This document shows positions 24,550-36,300 of a DNA stretch of 64,000 nucleotides, piece by piece. The number at the start of each line of letters is the position of its first letter. Position 1 is the first letter of the stretch. A program made the position numbers and the translations under genes. The stretch comes from Lota lota. Taxonomy: Eukaryota > Chordata > Actinopteri > Gadiformes > Lotidae. The stretch covers positions 1,435,001-1,499,000 of the forward strand of contig JACYXH010000705.1 of the NCBI GenBank assembly GCA_026745465.1, read 5' to 3'. A model generated the notes under the pieces. That model saw only the letters and a list, made by a program, of their open reading frames with translations, was not told the origin of the DNA and did no database searches.

Positions 24550-24778
24550 GTACGCGCTACGCAGCGCCGCGGCAGACTGGTCAGACGGCGCTTGTCAAAT
24601 AGCTTGGTTAGTCTAACCTGTTGGTTACTGCAATAAACCAGCGGATAATAAAGGAATAAAAGGAATCCAGCATAACTGTATTTAAGTGTCGACACCACAT
24701 TACACCTACTGTCTGAGATTACAATCACATTGCAGGTAAACGTTTACAATAAACTTAGAATAGTAGCAAGTAAAGTAT

Positions 24779-24998
24779 TGTAACGGTTCTAGGGTGCGTT
24801 GTTTGTGTGCATTGTGCTTGTGATTGGGTGCTCCGGAGAAGGGGGCGGGCCTTGGGGGAGAGTTATTCAGGTAGAGATTGAGAGAAGTTCATGTTCGTTT
24901 TGTTATAGCGTTCGATAACGTGTGCCAGCCGTTAATAAAAGGGAGTTAGTCAAAACAACCTGTGTAGTGCTTGGACGAATGGAAACAGGGTTGCTACA
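24779..24998. mobile_element. Solo LTR, 220 bp, with 4-bp target duplication
   Basis: The element begins TGTAACGG and ends GTTGCTACA, with the TGTA/TACA inverted ends of LTRs, and is flanked on both sides by GTAT (24775-24778 and 24999-25002). It contains an AATAAA-type signal near its 3' third. No internal retroelement sequence is present, so it is a solo LTR left after recombination. Family not determined. Confidence 0.75.
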
Positions 24999-25129
24999 GT
25001 ATTTAAAGTCCACGAAAACACGTTCCCTCTGCACCGCCGTTGTATCACTGGCGTGTATGCCTATATATCATTAACCTTTATTAGTATTTATTCAAGTTGG
25101 TACTAATAATGTCTCGGGTCAACGTCATA

Positions 25130-25477
25130 AGCGTGCGACGCCGGCCGCTTTACGTCAGCACGTGAGAAGGCCGAGCCGGACCCCTGGAAGCTGATTGGTC
25201 AGACGGATGTTGGGAAAGTCATACCAGAGGAATTCCCTTCCCGTGAGAGCCTCTTGTGCCCGTGGCTAGTTAGCTGTTGGCCTAGCGGAGACGTTGAACT
25301 TGAATTCACGCTTGAATGTCCCGTGGCGTGTAGGAGTGGGGACGCGTCGTGCGTAAAGAGCACTGAGAGCTGATTTGGAGAGGAAGGTGCCGAGTTATCC
25401 CTGGCCTGGTCACCCCTGCCTCGACCTCAAGGAGGAACAAGTCGCCGCATTTAGAAACAGCCCACACGGTAGGGCTG

Positions 25478-25480
<3 letters not shown>
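25130..25480 (+). promoter_or_regulatory. Candidate aass core promoter and noncoding 5' exon
   Basis: A CpG-rich segment contains a CRE-like TACGTCA (25151-25157), an E-box CACGTG (25159-25164) and an inverted CCAAT box (ATTGG, 25194-25198). A possible exon follows, ending at CACACG|gtaggg (25469). The aass ATG exon at 26734 has its own acceptor, so a noncoding first exon is required somewhere upstream. This is inference. Confidence 0.4.

Positions 25481-25482
<2 letters not shown>

Positions 25483-25508
<26 letters not shown>
25483..25508. repeat. Poly-C tract
   Basis: About 26 consecutive C just after the candidate aass 5' exon donor. Such tracts often have assembly length errors. Confidence 0.9.
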
Positions 25509-25904
25509 GTACTAATACGAACCAAGCAAGCAGTACTACTGCTAAGCCCTGAAGTAGCAGAACTACTAACCAGCTAACCAGCCCGTAACTAACACGCTGA
25601 CCGCCTTCTCATTTCTGCGACACGGGAATGATTTCGCACTAAAGGTAATCGATAGTGAGGAAAACGAAATGTGTGTCTGATGTAGAATAATGACAAAGGT
25701 TGTACATTAAACATGTGATTAAAGTCTTTCCTCTTCGAACCTGTCAAAAAGGTTCCTACACTACACTAGGAGTAAAGGGAGGGCTCTTGATAAAGACCCT
25801 CCCACCCCGTGTCATCAGTGTGTCTTAATCACGCGCGTGTAACAACGTGTTTGTTGCAAAGTGTGTGTTGCAAAGTGTGTGTTACATTGATGTGTAAAAA
25901 CGTG

Positions 25905-26728
25905 TTGTTACAGTGTGTGTGTGTGTGTGTGTGACATCGTGTGTGTGTGTGATACCGTGTGTGTGTGTGTGTTACACTGTGTGTGTGTGACACCGTGTGT
26001 GTGTGTAATACCGTGTGTGTAACACCGTGTGTGTGTGTGTGTGACACGTGTGTGTGTGTAATACCGTGTGTGTAACACCGTGTGTGTGTGTGTGTGTGTG
26101 TGACACCGTGTGTGTGTGTGTAATACCGTGTGTGTGTGACACCATGTGTGTGTGTGTGACACCGTGTGTGTGTGTAATACCGTGTGTGTGTGTGTAACAC
26201 CATTTGTGTGTGTGTGTAACACCGTGTGTGTGTAACACCATGTGTGTGTGTGTAACACCGTGTGTGTGTGTAACACCGTGTGTGTAACACCATGTGTGTG
26301 TGTGTAACACCGTGTGTGTAACACCGTGTGTGTGTGTAACACCGTGTGTGTGTATGTAACACCGTGTGTGTGTGTAACACCGTGTGTGTGTGTGTAACAC
26401 CGTGTGTGTGTGTGTGTAACACCGTGTGTGTAACACCGTGTGTGTGTGTGTAACACAGTGTGTGTGTGTGTAACACCGTGTGTGTGTGTGTAACACCGTG
26501 TGTGTGTGTATGTAACACCGTGTGTGTAACACCGTGTGTGTGTGTAACACCGTGTGTGTGTGTGTAACACCGTGTGTGTGTGTGTAACACCGTGTGTGTG
26601 TGTGTGTAACACCGTGTGTGTAACACCGTGTGTGTGTGTGTGTGTAACACCGTGTGTGTGTGTGTGTAACACCGTGTGTGTGTGTGTGTAACACCGTGTG
26701 TGTAACACCGTGTGTGTGTGTTCCTCCC
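25905..26728. repeat. TAACACCGTGTGTGTGTG array abutting aass exon 1
   Basis: About 45 copies of TAACACCGTGTGTGTGTG of variable TG length run up to the acceptor (ttcctccctgcag) of the first coding exon. Confidence 0.95.
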
Positions 26729-26743
26729 TGCAGGTCTAGCACC

Positions 26744-26974
26744 ATGTTGCGTCTCCTGGCCCCCCCCAGGAGGCTGCGTGGCGGCGGCTCCCTGCGGGGC
26801 CCCTGGGGCCTCCAGCGGCGCTACGAGCACCGGGTGGTGGTGGCGATCCGGCGGGAGGACCTGAACCCCTGGGAGCGCCGCGCCCCGCTGGCCCCCCGCC
26901 ACGTCAAGGAGCTGACGGCCGCCGGACACACGGTGCTGGTGCAGCCCTCCAACCGCAGGGCCATCCACGAGAAG
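26744..26974 (+). CDS. aass: aass coding exon 1 (targeting peptide, LKR start)
   Basis: The exon begins at about 26734 (acceptor ctgcag) and the ATG at 26744 opens [19 protein letters not shown]. It runs through [19 protein letters not shown] to NRRAIHEK. Donor AAG|gtgggg. Confidence 0.95.
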
Positions 26975-29900
26975 GTGGGGGCCCCACCTCATCACATGAC
27001 CTCATCACACGACCTCATCACATGACCTCATCACATGACCTCATCACATGACCTCATCACACGACCTCATCCCACTGACCTCATCACATGACCTCATCAC
27101 ATGACCTCATCACATGACCTCATCACATGACCTCATCACATGACCTCATCAGACTGACTTCATCACATGACCTCATCACATGACCTCATCACATGACCTC
27201 ATCACATGACCTCATCCCACTGACCTCATCACATGACCTCATCACATGACCTCATCACATGACCTCATCACATGACCTCATCAGACTGACTTCATCACAT
27301 GACCTCATCACACTGACCTCATCACATGACCTCATCACACTGACCTCATCACATGACCTCATCCCACTGACCTCATCACATGACCTCATCAGACTGACCT
27401 CATCACATGACCTCATCAGACTGACCTCATCACATGACCTCATCAGACTGACCTCATCCCACTGACCTCATCACAAGACCTCATCAGACTGACCTCATCA
27501 CATGACCTCATCAGACTGACCTCATCACATGACCTCATCACATGACCTCATCAGACTGACCTCATCCCACTGACCTCATCACATGACCTCATCAGACTGA
27601 CCTCATCAGACTGACCTCATCACATGACCTCATCACATGACCTCATCAGACTGACCTCATCCCACTGACCTCATCACATGACCTCATCAGACTGACCTCA
27701 TCAGACTGACCTCATCACATGACCTCATCAGACTGACCTCATCAGACATGACCTCATCACATGACCTCATCACATGACCTCATCACACTAACCTCATCAG
27801 ACATGAGGTTATTCAAACGTGTGTCTTTTTTTAACTTGTCTAGGCAGGATAATGTGGTTGTAATGGTTAGGGTGTTTGACTCCCAGTTAAAAGGTTCTGG
27901 GTTCGATCCCCAGGAGTCTACCTTTAGTCCTCTTTGAGCCAGATGACCCCTAACCCCTACTTGTTCCTCAATAAACCGCTGGCCAGACAGCTCTCCACAC
28001 AGCCAACACATCTGGGTTCACTGCCCCTTTACCAATAACTTCATCAATTGATAAATCTATAGATCATCGATAGATCATCCCTGGACACCTGGCTACTCGA
28101 ACTACAAGCTACATAAACTGCTATTGAGATGTGGGATTATGTAACACACCACCACAGTTGCGCCACTGTGAAATACATTTCACCTTGAGTTTAGATTTCG
28201 GGTCGTTCCTGGTTGATCATTATTGTCAAACTTGTGGAATGCCGGGCTGCTCCCCCCCACTCACCCTGCCACCAAATGTTGGCAAGCGAACCTGTTTTAG
28301 TCATATCAAGATCAGAGCAAAGAGCCGTCTGCTGGGGAGAAGCTCTTCCATCGCTCTCCTGGTTTGGGCAGGGGGACAAACGAGAAGGAGCCTTCACTGA
28401 GGCAGGGAACTAAATACTCAATATTTATATTCATACTTCAATCAATAACTGCCAGAAGCAGTTGATGTTATTCTAACATGGAACATTATGTAGTTCTTGT
28501 TATATTGCCAGTGAAATAAAGGTGTGTTTGTTTTGCAGTACTATGGAGTAAGGGTGCGTTTGTTTTGCAGTACTATGGAGTAAGGGTGCGTTTGTTTTGC
28601 AGTATTATGCAGTAAGGGTGCGTTTGTTTTCAGTAGGGTGCGTTTGTTTTGCAGTACTATGGAGTAAGGGTGCGTTTGTTTTGCAGTACTATGGAGTAAG
28701 GGTGCGTTTGTTTTGCAGTATTATGCAGTAAGGGTGCGTTTGTTTTCAGTAGGGTGCGTTTGTTTTGCAGTACTATGGAGTAAGGGTGCGTTTGTTTTAC
28801 AGTACTATGGAGTAAGGGTGCATTTGTTTTGCAGTACTATGCAGTAAGGGTGCGTTTGTTTTGCAGTACTATGCAGTAAGGGTGCGTTTGTTTTGCAGTA
28901 TTATGCAGTAAGGGTGCGTTTGTTTTCAGTAGGGTGCGTTTGTTTTGCAGTACTACGAGCGGGTGGGGGCGGTGATCCAGGAGGACATCACGGAGGCGTC
29001 TCTGATCATCGGAGTCAAGCGCCCCTCGGAGGAGAAGGTGTTTCCCAGGAAGACCTACGCCTTCTTCTCACACACCATCAAGGCCCAGGAGGCCAACATG
29101 GGCCTCCTGGACGACCTGCTGAAGAAGGTAGGAGCCCGCTGCAGAAGGTAGGGGCCCTGCTGCAGAAGGTAGGGGCCCTGCTGCAGAAGGTAGAGGGACC
29201 TGCTGCAGAAGGTAGGGGCCCTGCTGCAGAAGGTAGAGGGACCTGCTGCAGAAGGTAGGGCCCTGCTGCAGAAGGTAGAGGGACCTGCTGCAGAAGGATG
29301 GGGCCCTGCTGCAGAAGGTAGAGGGACCTGCTGCAGAAGGTAGGGGACCTGCTGCAGAAGGTAGAGGGACCTGCTGCAGAAGGTAGGGGCCCTGCTGCAG
29401 AAGGTAGGGGACCTGCTGCAGAAGGTAGAGGGACCTGCTGCAGAAGGTAGAGGGACCTGCTGCAGAAGGTAGGGGCCCTGCTGCAGAAGGTAGGGGCCCT
29501 GCTGCAGAAGGTAGTACATAGTACACAACGTAGCTGGTACACGAGGAGTAGCCGGTAGCTACTGCTAACTGTGTTTGGATAAAGGCGTGTCTAAAGGAAT
29601 GGTGAATCACCATTCCTTCAGAGCCCTTGAGCCGCACCACTGAACCAGCAGCTGTGTTAGACTGGATCCAGGCCCGTTGGACAGGTAAGTCGTTTGGTTT
29701 GTTTGTCGTGCCGGATCATCGAGGCCACGCTGTTTGAACACGCAGAGTCTCCCCATTTAAAGTGCTGGAGTTCACTAGGGTTTTGCTGGGGTATCCAGTA
29801 CATGATGTGAGGGTCTTGTGGAGCTCGCCATGGTAACCGTTGTGTTTGTCCTTGCAGGAGGTACGTCTGATCGACTATGAGAAGATGGTGGACGCCAACG

Positions 29901-32613
29901 GCTTCCGCATCGTGGCGTTCGGCCAGTGGGCGGGCGTGGCAGGTATGAGCTCCTCCCACTAGCAACATGCTACGTGTCTGTTGCTAAGGATGCTAGCGAG
30001 TGGCCGAGCGGGCGATGCACTTGGGGACGCCGTTTGCTACGTAACCTGGGTTCTCCCCCAAAGGAAACCCGGGTTGACCTGTCCTGACCCGCTCCCCTTA
30101 GTGTTTGCCATGTATACCCTGTACCCAGGGTCCGGGGTCCAGCCGGGTCACGGGGTCAGAGTTCAGGGTCAGGCGTGTTCAGGGTCTTGATTGACAGGCT
30201 TCACGGTGATATAATATCCAATGTATCACTTCTGAAAACGCTCACTAGACATTGACCCATAAGAAGAAATGAGCTCACATGCAACAACAGCAAAAAGAGC
30301 AGAACGGGAGGATTCCTTACGTCATTCTCTTGCCCTTAACGGTTCAACGGTTAATTGTTAACACCCCTATGTTGCAGGAATGATTAATATTCTACACGGG
30401 CTGGGCCTTCGCTTCCTGGCTCTGGGCCACAACACCCCCTTCATGGTGAGAAACCCCCAAGTCACGCCGATAATAACCTGGTGCTCATCTAGCAGCAGTC
30501 GTGAACATCTGATCACCATCCCCGCATCACTTCCTGTTCCTGTCCACAGCACATCGGCATGGCCCATAACTACCGCAACGTCAGCCAGGCCGTCCAGGCG
30601 GTGCGGGACTGCGGCTACGAGATCTCCATGGGCCTCATGCCCAAGTCCGTGGGCCCCATCACCTTCTGCTTCACAGGAACAGGAAACGTCTCCAAGGTAA
30701 CGCTGCGCTGGCGCCGCCCCCCCGCATCACCACCCAACGCTCCACTCCGTCATATGATCATGTGACGCCCCACCCTCCCGCTCCTCCACTCTCCTCCCCC
30801 AGCACCCTCCTCCACCCTCCACCCCTCCTCAGCCTCCACCCCTCCTCAGCCTCCACCCCTCCTCAGCCTCCTCCACCCTCCACCCCTCCTCCACCACTCC
30901 TCACCCTCAGCCTCCTCCACCCACCACCCCTCCATCCTCCTTCCCCTTTCCCTCCTCTGCCTCCACCCTCCTCCACTCTCCAGCCATGTATTGAGTGTGT
31001 CATTGTATGTGCTGACATCTTGTGCACTGTGTTTAGCTGTCAGTTTAACTGTGTACCCCTGTGTTGGGAAACAGTTTCCTAAAGGACCGTCTGTTCCTCT
31101 TCTTGTCTCTGTGTCTGTCCTGCGCCACAGGGAGCCCAGGACATCCTCAACGAGCTTCCTGTTGAGTACGTGGAGCCCCTGGATCTCCAGGAAGTGTCTC
31201 GGACCGGAGGTACCTTTCAGGGTTCTGTTGGACCTCATGCAGTACAGGCTGATCCGTGGTGGTGGTTCCCACCGCACACAGGGACCCCGGGACATGCTTA
31301 ATCATCTTATCCAGAGATGGATGGTGGACGGATCAGCCTACCCAGTGGACTGTACCAACTGGTAGGATAGATTGATCAGCCTACCAGTCTACCCAGTGGA
31401 CTGTACCAACTGGTAGGATAGATTGATCAGCCTACCCAGTGGACTGTACCAACTGGTAGGATAGATTGATCAGCCTACCAGTCTACCCAGTGGACTGTAC
31501 CGACTGGCAGGCTGATCTATCCATCATGCATCTGGATGAACACTCCCACTTGTGATGTCATCAGAGGGTAGGGTTGAAAGGTCATGACTGATCCTCATGA
31601 CCCCTGGTGGGGAAGTAGGGTTGTTTCAGAGCCGCTTGTCCTGCAGTTCTCTCTAGAGAGCGGGTTCTAAAAGACTACCAGGACTATGGCCTGTGCTGGG
31701 TCACCTGCTCACGGTGCTTCCTGTTTCCTGTCAGACATGACCAAGGTGTACGCCACCGTGCTGAGCCGCCACCACCACCTGATGAGGAAGACGGACGGCG
31801 TCTACGATCCTCTGGAGTACGAGTACCACCCCGAGCTCTACACCTCGCACTTCAGGACCAGCGTGAGTCCCGCACCCACCTACTGACACCCAACACACCA
31901 CCTACTGACACCCAACACACCACCATGCACCCACGAGACCTACTGACACCCAACACACCACCTACTGACACCCAACACACCACCATGCACCCACCTACTG
32001 ACACCCAACACACCACCATGCACCCACCTACTGACACCCAACACACCACCATGCACCCACCTACTGACACCCAACACACCACCATGCACCCACCTACTGA
32101 CACCCAACACACCACCATGCACCCACCTACTGACACCCAACACACCACCATGCACCCACCTACTGACACCCAACACACCACCATGCACCCACCTACTGAC
32201 ACCCAACACACCACCATGCACCCACCTACTGACACCAACACACCACCATGCACCCACCTACTGACACCCAACACACCACCATGCACCCACCTACTGACAC
32301 CCAACACACCACCATGCACCCACCTACTGACACCCAACATACCACCATGCACCCACTGCTCCTACTGACACCCATCACACCACCATGCACCCACGAGACC
32401 TACTGACACCCAAAATAGCCCCATGCACCCACCTACTGACACCCCCATGCACCCAATGACAACCACTGTCCCCTGTTGCCACCCGTCAAACACCTAAAAC
32501 AACACGTGCCGCTCAGCTACAAGTTGACGCAGGATACGCTTCACAAGCACCTCCTTCCAGCCGTGTGTTCTTCAGCAAAGCAGGAAGGACCTTGTTTGAC
32601 CTCTTGGTCTTTC

Positions 32614-32673
<60 letters not shown>

Positions 32674-33319
32674 GGGGGGGGTGGAGGGGGTACATGCTCT
32701 CCTGGTGTCTGTTGTGTGACAGGTTGGGGTTCAACACAGGAGGGAGAGGATGTCAGGGTGATGGTTGTCATGGTGATGGTATTTTAGTTTGAAAGGCACG
32801 CCCCCCTCTACTTGTGGTGTGAGCTGGTGAACTTGGCTCCTCCCACTGCGTGAAGTGATCTCTGAAGTGTTCTCCGATGTGTCCTCCGGACCACAGGTGG
32901 CGCCGTACACCACCTGTCTGATCAACGGCATCTACTGGGACCCCCAGACCCCCCGCCTCCTCCGACGCCTCGACGCCCAGAAGCTCCTGAGGCCCGTCAC
33001 TCCGTCCTCCGAGGCCACGGAAGGATGGCCAGAACTACCACACAGGTAAACTACAACTCAGGTAAAACTACAACTCCCATCCACAGCACAGGTAAAACTA
33101 CAACTCCCATCCACAGCACAGGTAAACTACAACTCAGGTAAAACTACAACTCCCATCCACAGCACAGGTAAACTACAAATCTCATCCACAGCACAGGTAA
33201 ACTACAACTCAGGTAAAACTACAACTCCCATCCACAGCACAGGTGAACTACAACTATCATCATCTAACATCTCTATGTCTCTGTCACTGTCTCTCTGTCT
33301 GTGTCTCTGTCTGTCTCTG

Positions 33320-33362
<43 letters not shown>

Positions 33363-36300
33363 GTGTGTCTGTGTGTCTGTCCCTCTCCAGACTGCTGGCT
33401 ATATGTGACATCTCGGCGGACCCCGGGGGTTCTATAGGGTTCATGACTGAGTGCACCACCATCGATAAACCCTTCTGTATGTACGACGCTAACACACACA
33501 TCGACCACGACAGGTAAGAACAGGTTGGGGTTAGACGGTACAGAGACAGGTCATTAAGGAGCAGGTAGGGGTCAGACAGTACAGAGACAGGTCATTAAGG
33601 AGCAGGTAGGGGTTAGACAGTACAGAGACAGGTCATTAAGGAGCAGGTAGGGGTTAGACAGTAGATAGACAGGTCATTAAGGAGCAGGTAGGGGTTAGAC
33701 AGTACAGAGACAGGTCATTAAGGAGCAGGTAGGGGTTAGACAGTACAGAGACAGGTCATTAAGGAGCAGGTAGGGGTTAGACGGTACAGAGACAGGTCAT
33801 TAAGGAGCAGGTAGGGGTTAGACAGTAGATAGACAGGTCATTAAGGAGCAGGTAGGGGTTAGACAGTACAGAGACAGGTCATTAAGGAGCAGGTAGGGGT
33901 TAGACAGTACAGAGACAGGTCATTAAGGAGCAGGTAGGGGTTAGACAGTACAGAGACAGGTCATTAAGGAGCAGGTAGGGGTTAGACAGTACAGAGACAG
34001 GTCATTAAGGAGCAGGTAGGGGTTAGACAGTACAGAGACAGGTCATTAAGGAGCAGGTAGGGGTTAAACAGTACAGAGACAGGTCATTAAGGAGCAGGTA
34101 GGGGTTAGACAGTACAGACAGGTCATTAAGGAGCAGGTAGGGGTTAGACAGTACAGAGACAGGTCATTAAGGAGCAGGTAGGGGTTAGACAGTACAGAGA
34201 CAGGTCATTAAGGAGCAGGTAGGGGTTAGACAGTACAGAGACAGGTCATTAAGGAGCAGGTAGGGGTCAGACAGTACAGAGACGGGTCATTAAGGAGCAG
34301 GTAGGGGTTAGACAGTACAGAGACGGGTCATTAAGGAGCAGGTAGGGGTTAGACAGTACAGAGACAGGTCATTAAGGAGCAGGTAGGGGTTAGACAGTAC
34401 AGAGACAGGTCATTAAGGAGCAGGTAGGGGTTAGACAGTACAGAGACAGGTCATTAAGGAGCAGGTAGGGGTTAGACAGTACAGAGACAGGTCATTAAGG
34501 AGCAGGTAGGGGTTAGACAGTACAGAGACAGGTCATTAAGGAGCAGGTAGGGGTTAGACAGTACAGAGACAGGTCATTAAGGAGCAGGTAGGGGTTAGAC
34601 AGTACAAAGACAGGTCATTAAGGAGCAGGTAGGGGCTAGACAGTACAGAGACAGGTCATTAAGGAACAGGTAGGGGTTAGACAGTACAGACAGGTCATTA
34701 AGGAGTAGGTAGGGGTTAGACAGTACAGAGACAGGTCATTAAGGAGCAGGTAGGGGTTAGACAGTACAGAGACAGGTCATTAAGGAGCAGGTAGGGGTTA
34801 GACAGTACAGAGACAGGTCATTAAGGAGCAGTAGGGGTTAGACAGTAGAGACAGGTCATTAAGGAGCAGTAGGGGTTAGACAGTACAGAGACAGGTCATT
34901 AAGGAGCAGGTAGGGGTTAGACAGTGAATACAGAGACAATCAAATTTAGTAGAATGCATATTTTCTTCCTCATGAGGTTTGAATATGTTCATCATCCAAC
35001 ATGTCTGAATAAAACTGTTGTGACTGTGGACCCACTAACTTCTGGTTCTGTTTCCTGGTTCTGGTCCTGGTCCAGTGTGGAGGGGAACGGGATCCTCATG
35101 TGTTCCATCGACAACCTCCCCGCCCAGCTCCCCATCGAGGCCACCGAGTACTTTGGCGACCGACTGTTCCCCTACATCTGGGAGATGGTACGGTCCGCTC
35201 TCTCTGCGTGGTTGGACCCACTCGTTGATGCTAGCGCTGCTATATGCTCTGCTCCAAACACAGGTTCCCGCGTTGAGCACAACAGTGATTGTGTCTCGTC
35301 TCACCGTTACTCGCTGAACAAACACAGTCACTATATTGTAGACTGGTGAAGTCACCGTGTCGACAGCGCTTCAACAGCCAATGGGAACACGGAAGTTCGA
35401 TTTTGTTTTCAAATATATCGTGGCCTCAACCCACGACACCAATTACCCAGAAGCCCCTGTCTGCTGAGTCGAGACGAGGGCAGAGAAGTGTGAATAGCCT
35501 TCCTTATTGAAGAACTACCGGCAGTATCAGGTTTTAGAAAGGATTCCAAACCTACCTGTAGAGGCAGGGGAACTGGGAGGACCTGGCCTGTGATGCACAC
35601 GCTGTTCAATGCCCGTATCCGTTGTATTTCTGACCATTTAGAAGCATTGCTAGGCGCACTTTAGGTGCTATAAAATACCTTTTACTAACTGACTTTTGTT
35701 GTGGATAAAACCCCACACTTTAACAGACTAAGAGAGGTCGGGAAAGCCGAAGTTTGAAAGATAAAGACTTTCTTTTCACTTGTACATAAGTAGTAACAAA
35801 ACCTGAGTTGGTTTGCAAAGAACTCCTGACCTGGAATCAGGCTTCAGGTTAAATTCCCAAAATGTGTGGATTCCCCTTACATGCACTGACCAATCACAAG
35901 ACTCTATCCATCGGGCCTAGACATTTGACACCTCCGTGTCCCCCACCCCAGTTCCTCACTAACTGAACATGCACTTATCCTCCTTCTCTGAGTTCTCAGT
36001 ACATTATAGTGTAAAGAATTTACATCTTCAACTTTACAGTTATATCATATGTAGAGCAGTGAGATACTCTGTGATTAAAATCCATTCATCACCTTATTAA
36101 TTAAACTGATTCAAAACAAACACAATAAACCACATGTGCTCATGAGATGAGCCGTGTACAATCAAAGACAACCAATCCCTATTCCACATATATGGGTTAA
36201 CATAAAGATATGACATGCATGAGCACAATGATAATCTCTTCTACACAGACATTCAAACAATTGACAACAGTACCACTGTATGTGATTGTGGATTACATTC

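Noticed and set aside
25829..26995. 388-codon reverse-strand frame ([10 protein letters not shown])
   Set aside because: It reads the TG-rich array and then the antisense of aass exon 1.
35807..35860. Possible tRNA gene (TTGGTTTGCAAAGAACTCCT ... GGTTAAATTCCC)
   Set aside because: Box A and box B are degenerate and a full cloverleaf cannot be drawn with confidence. At most it is an old SINE head.
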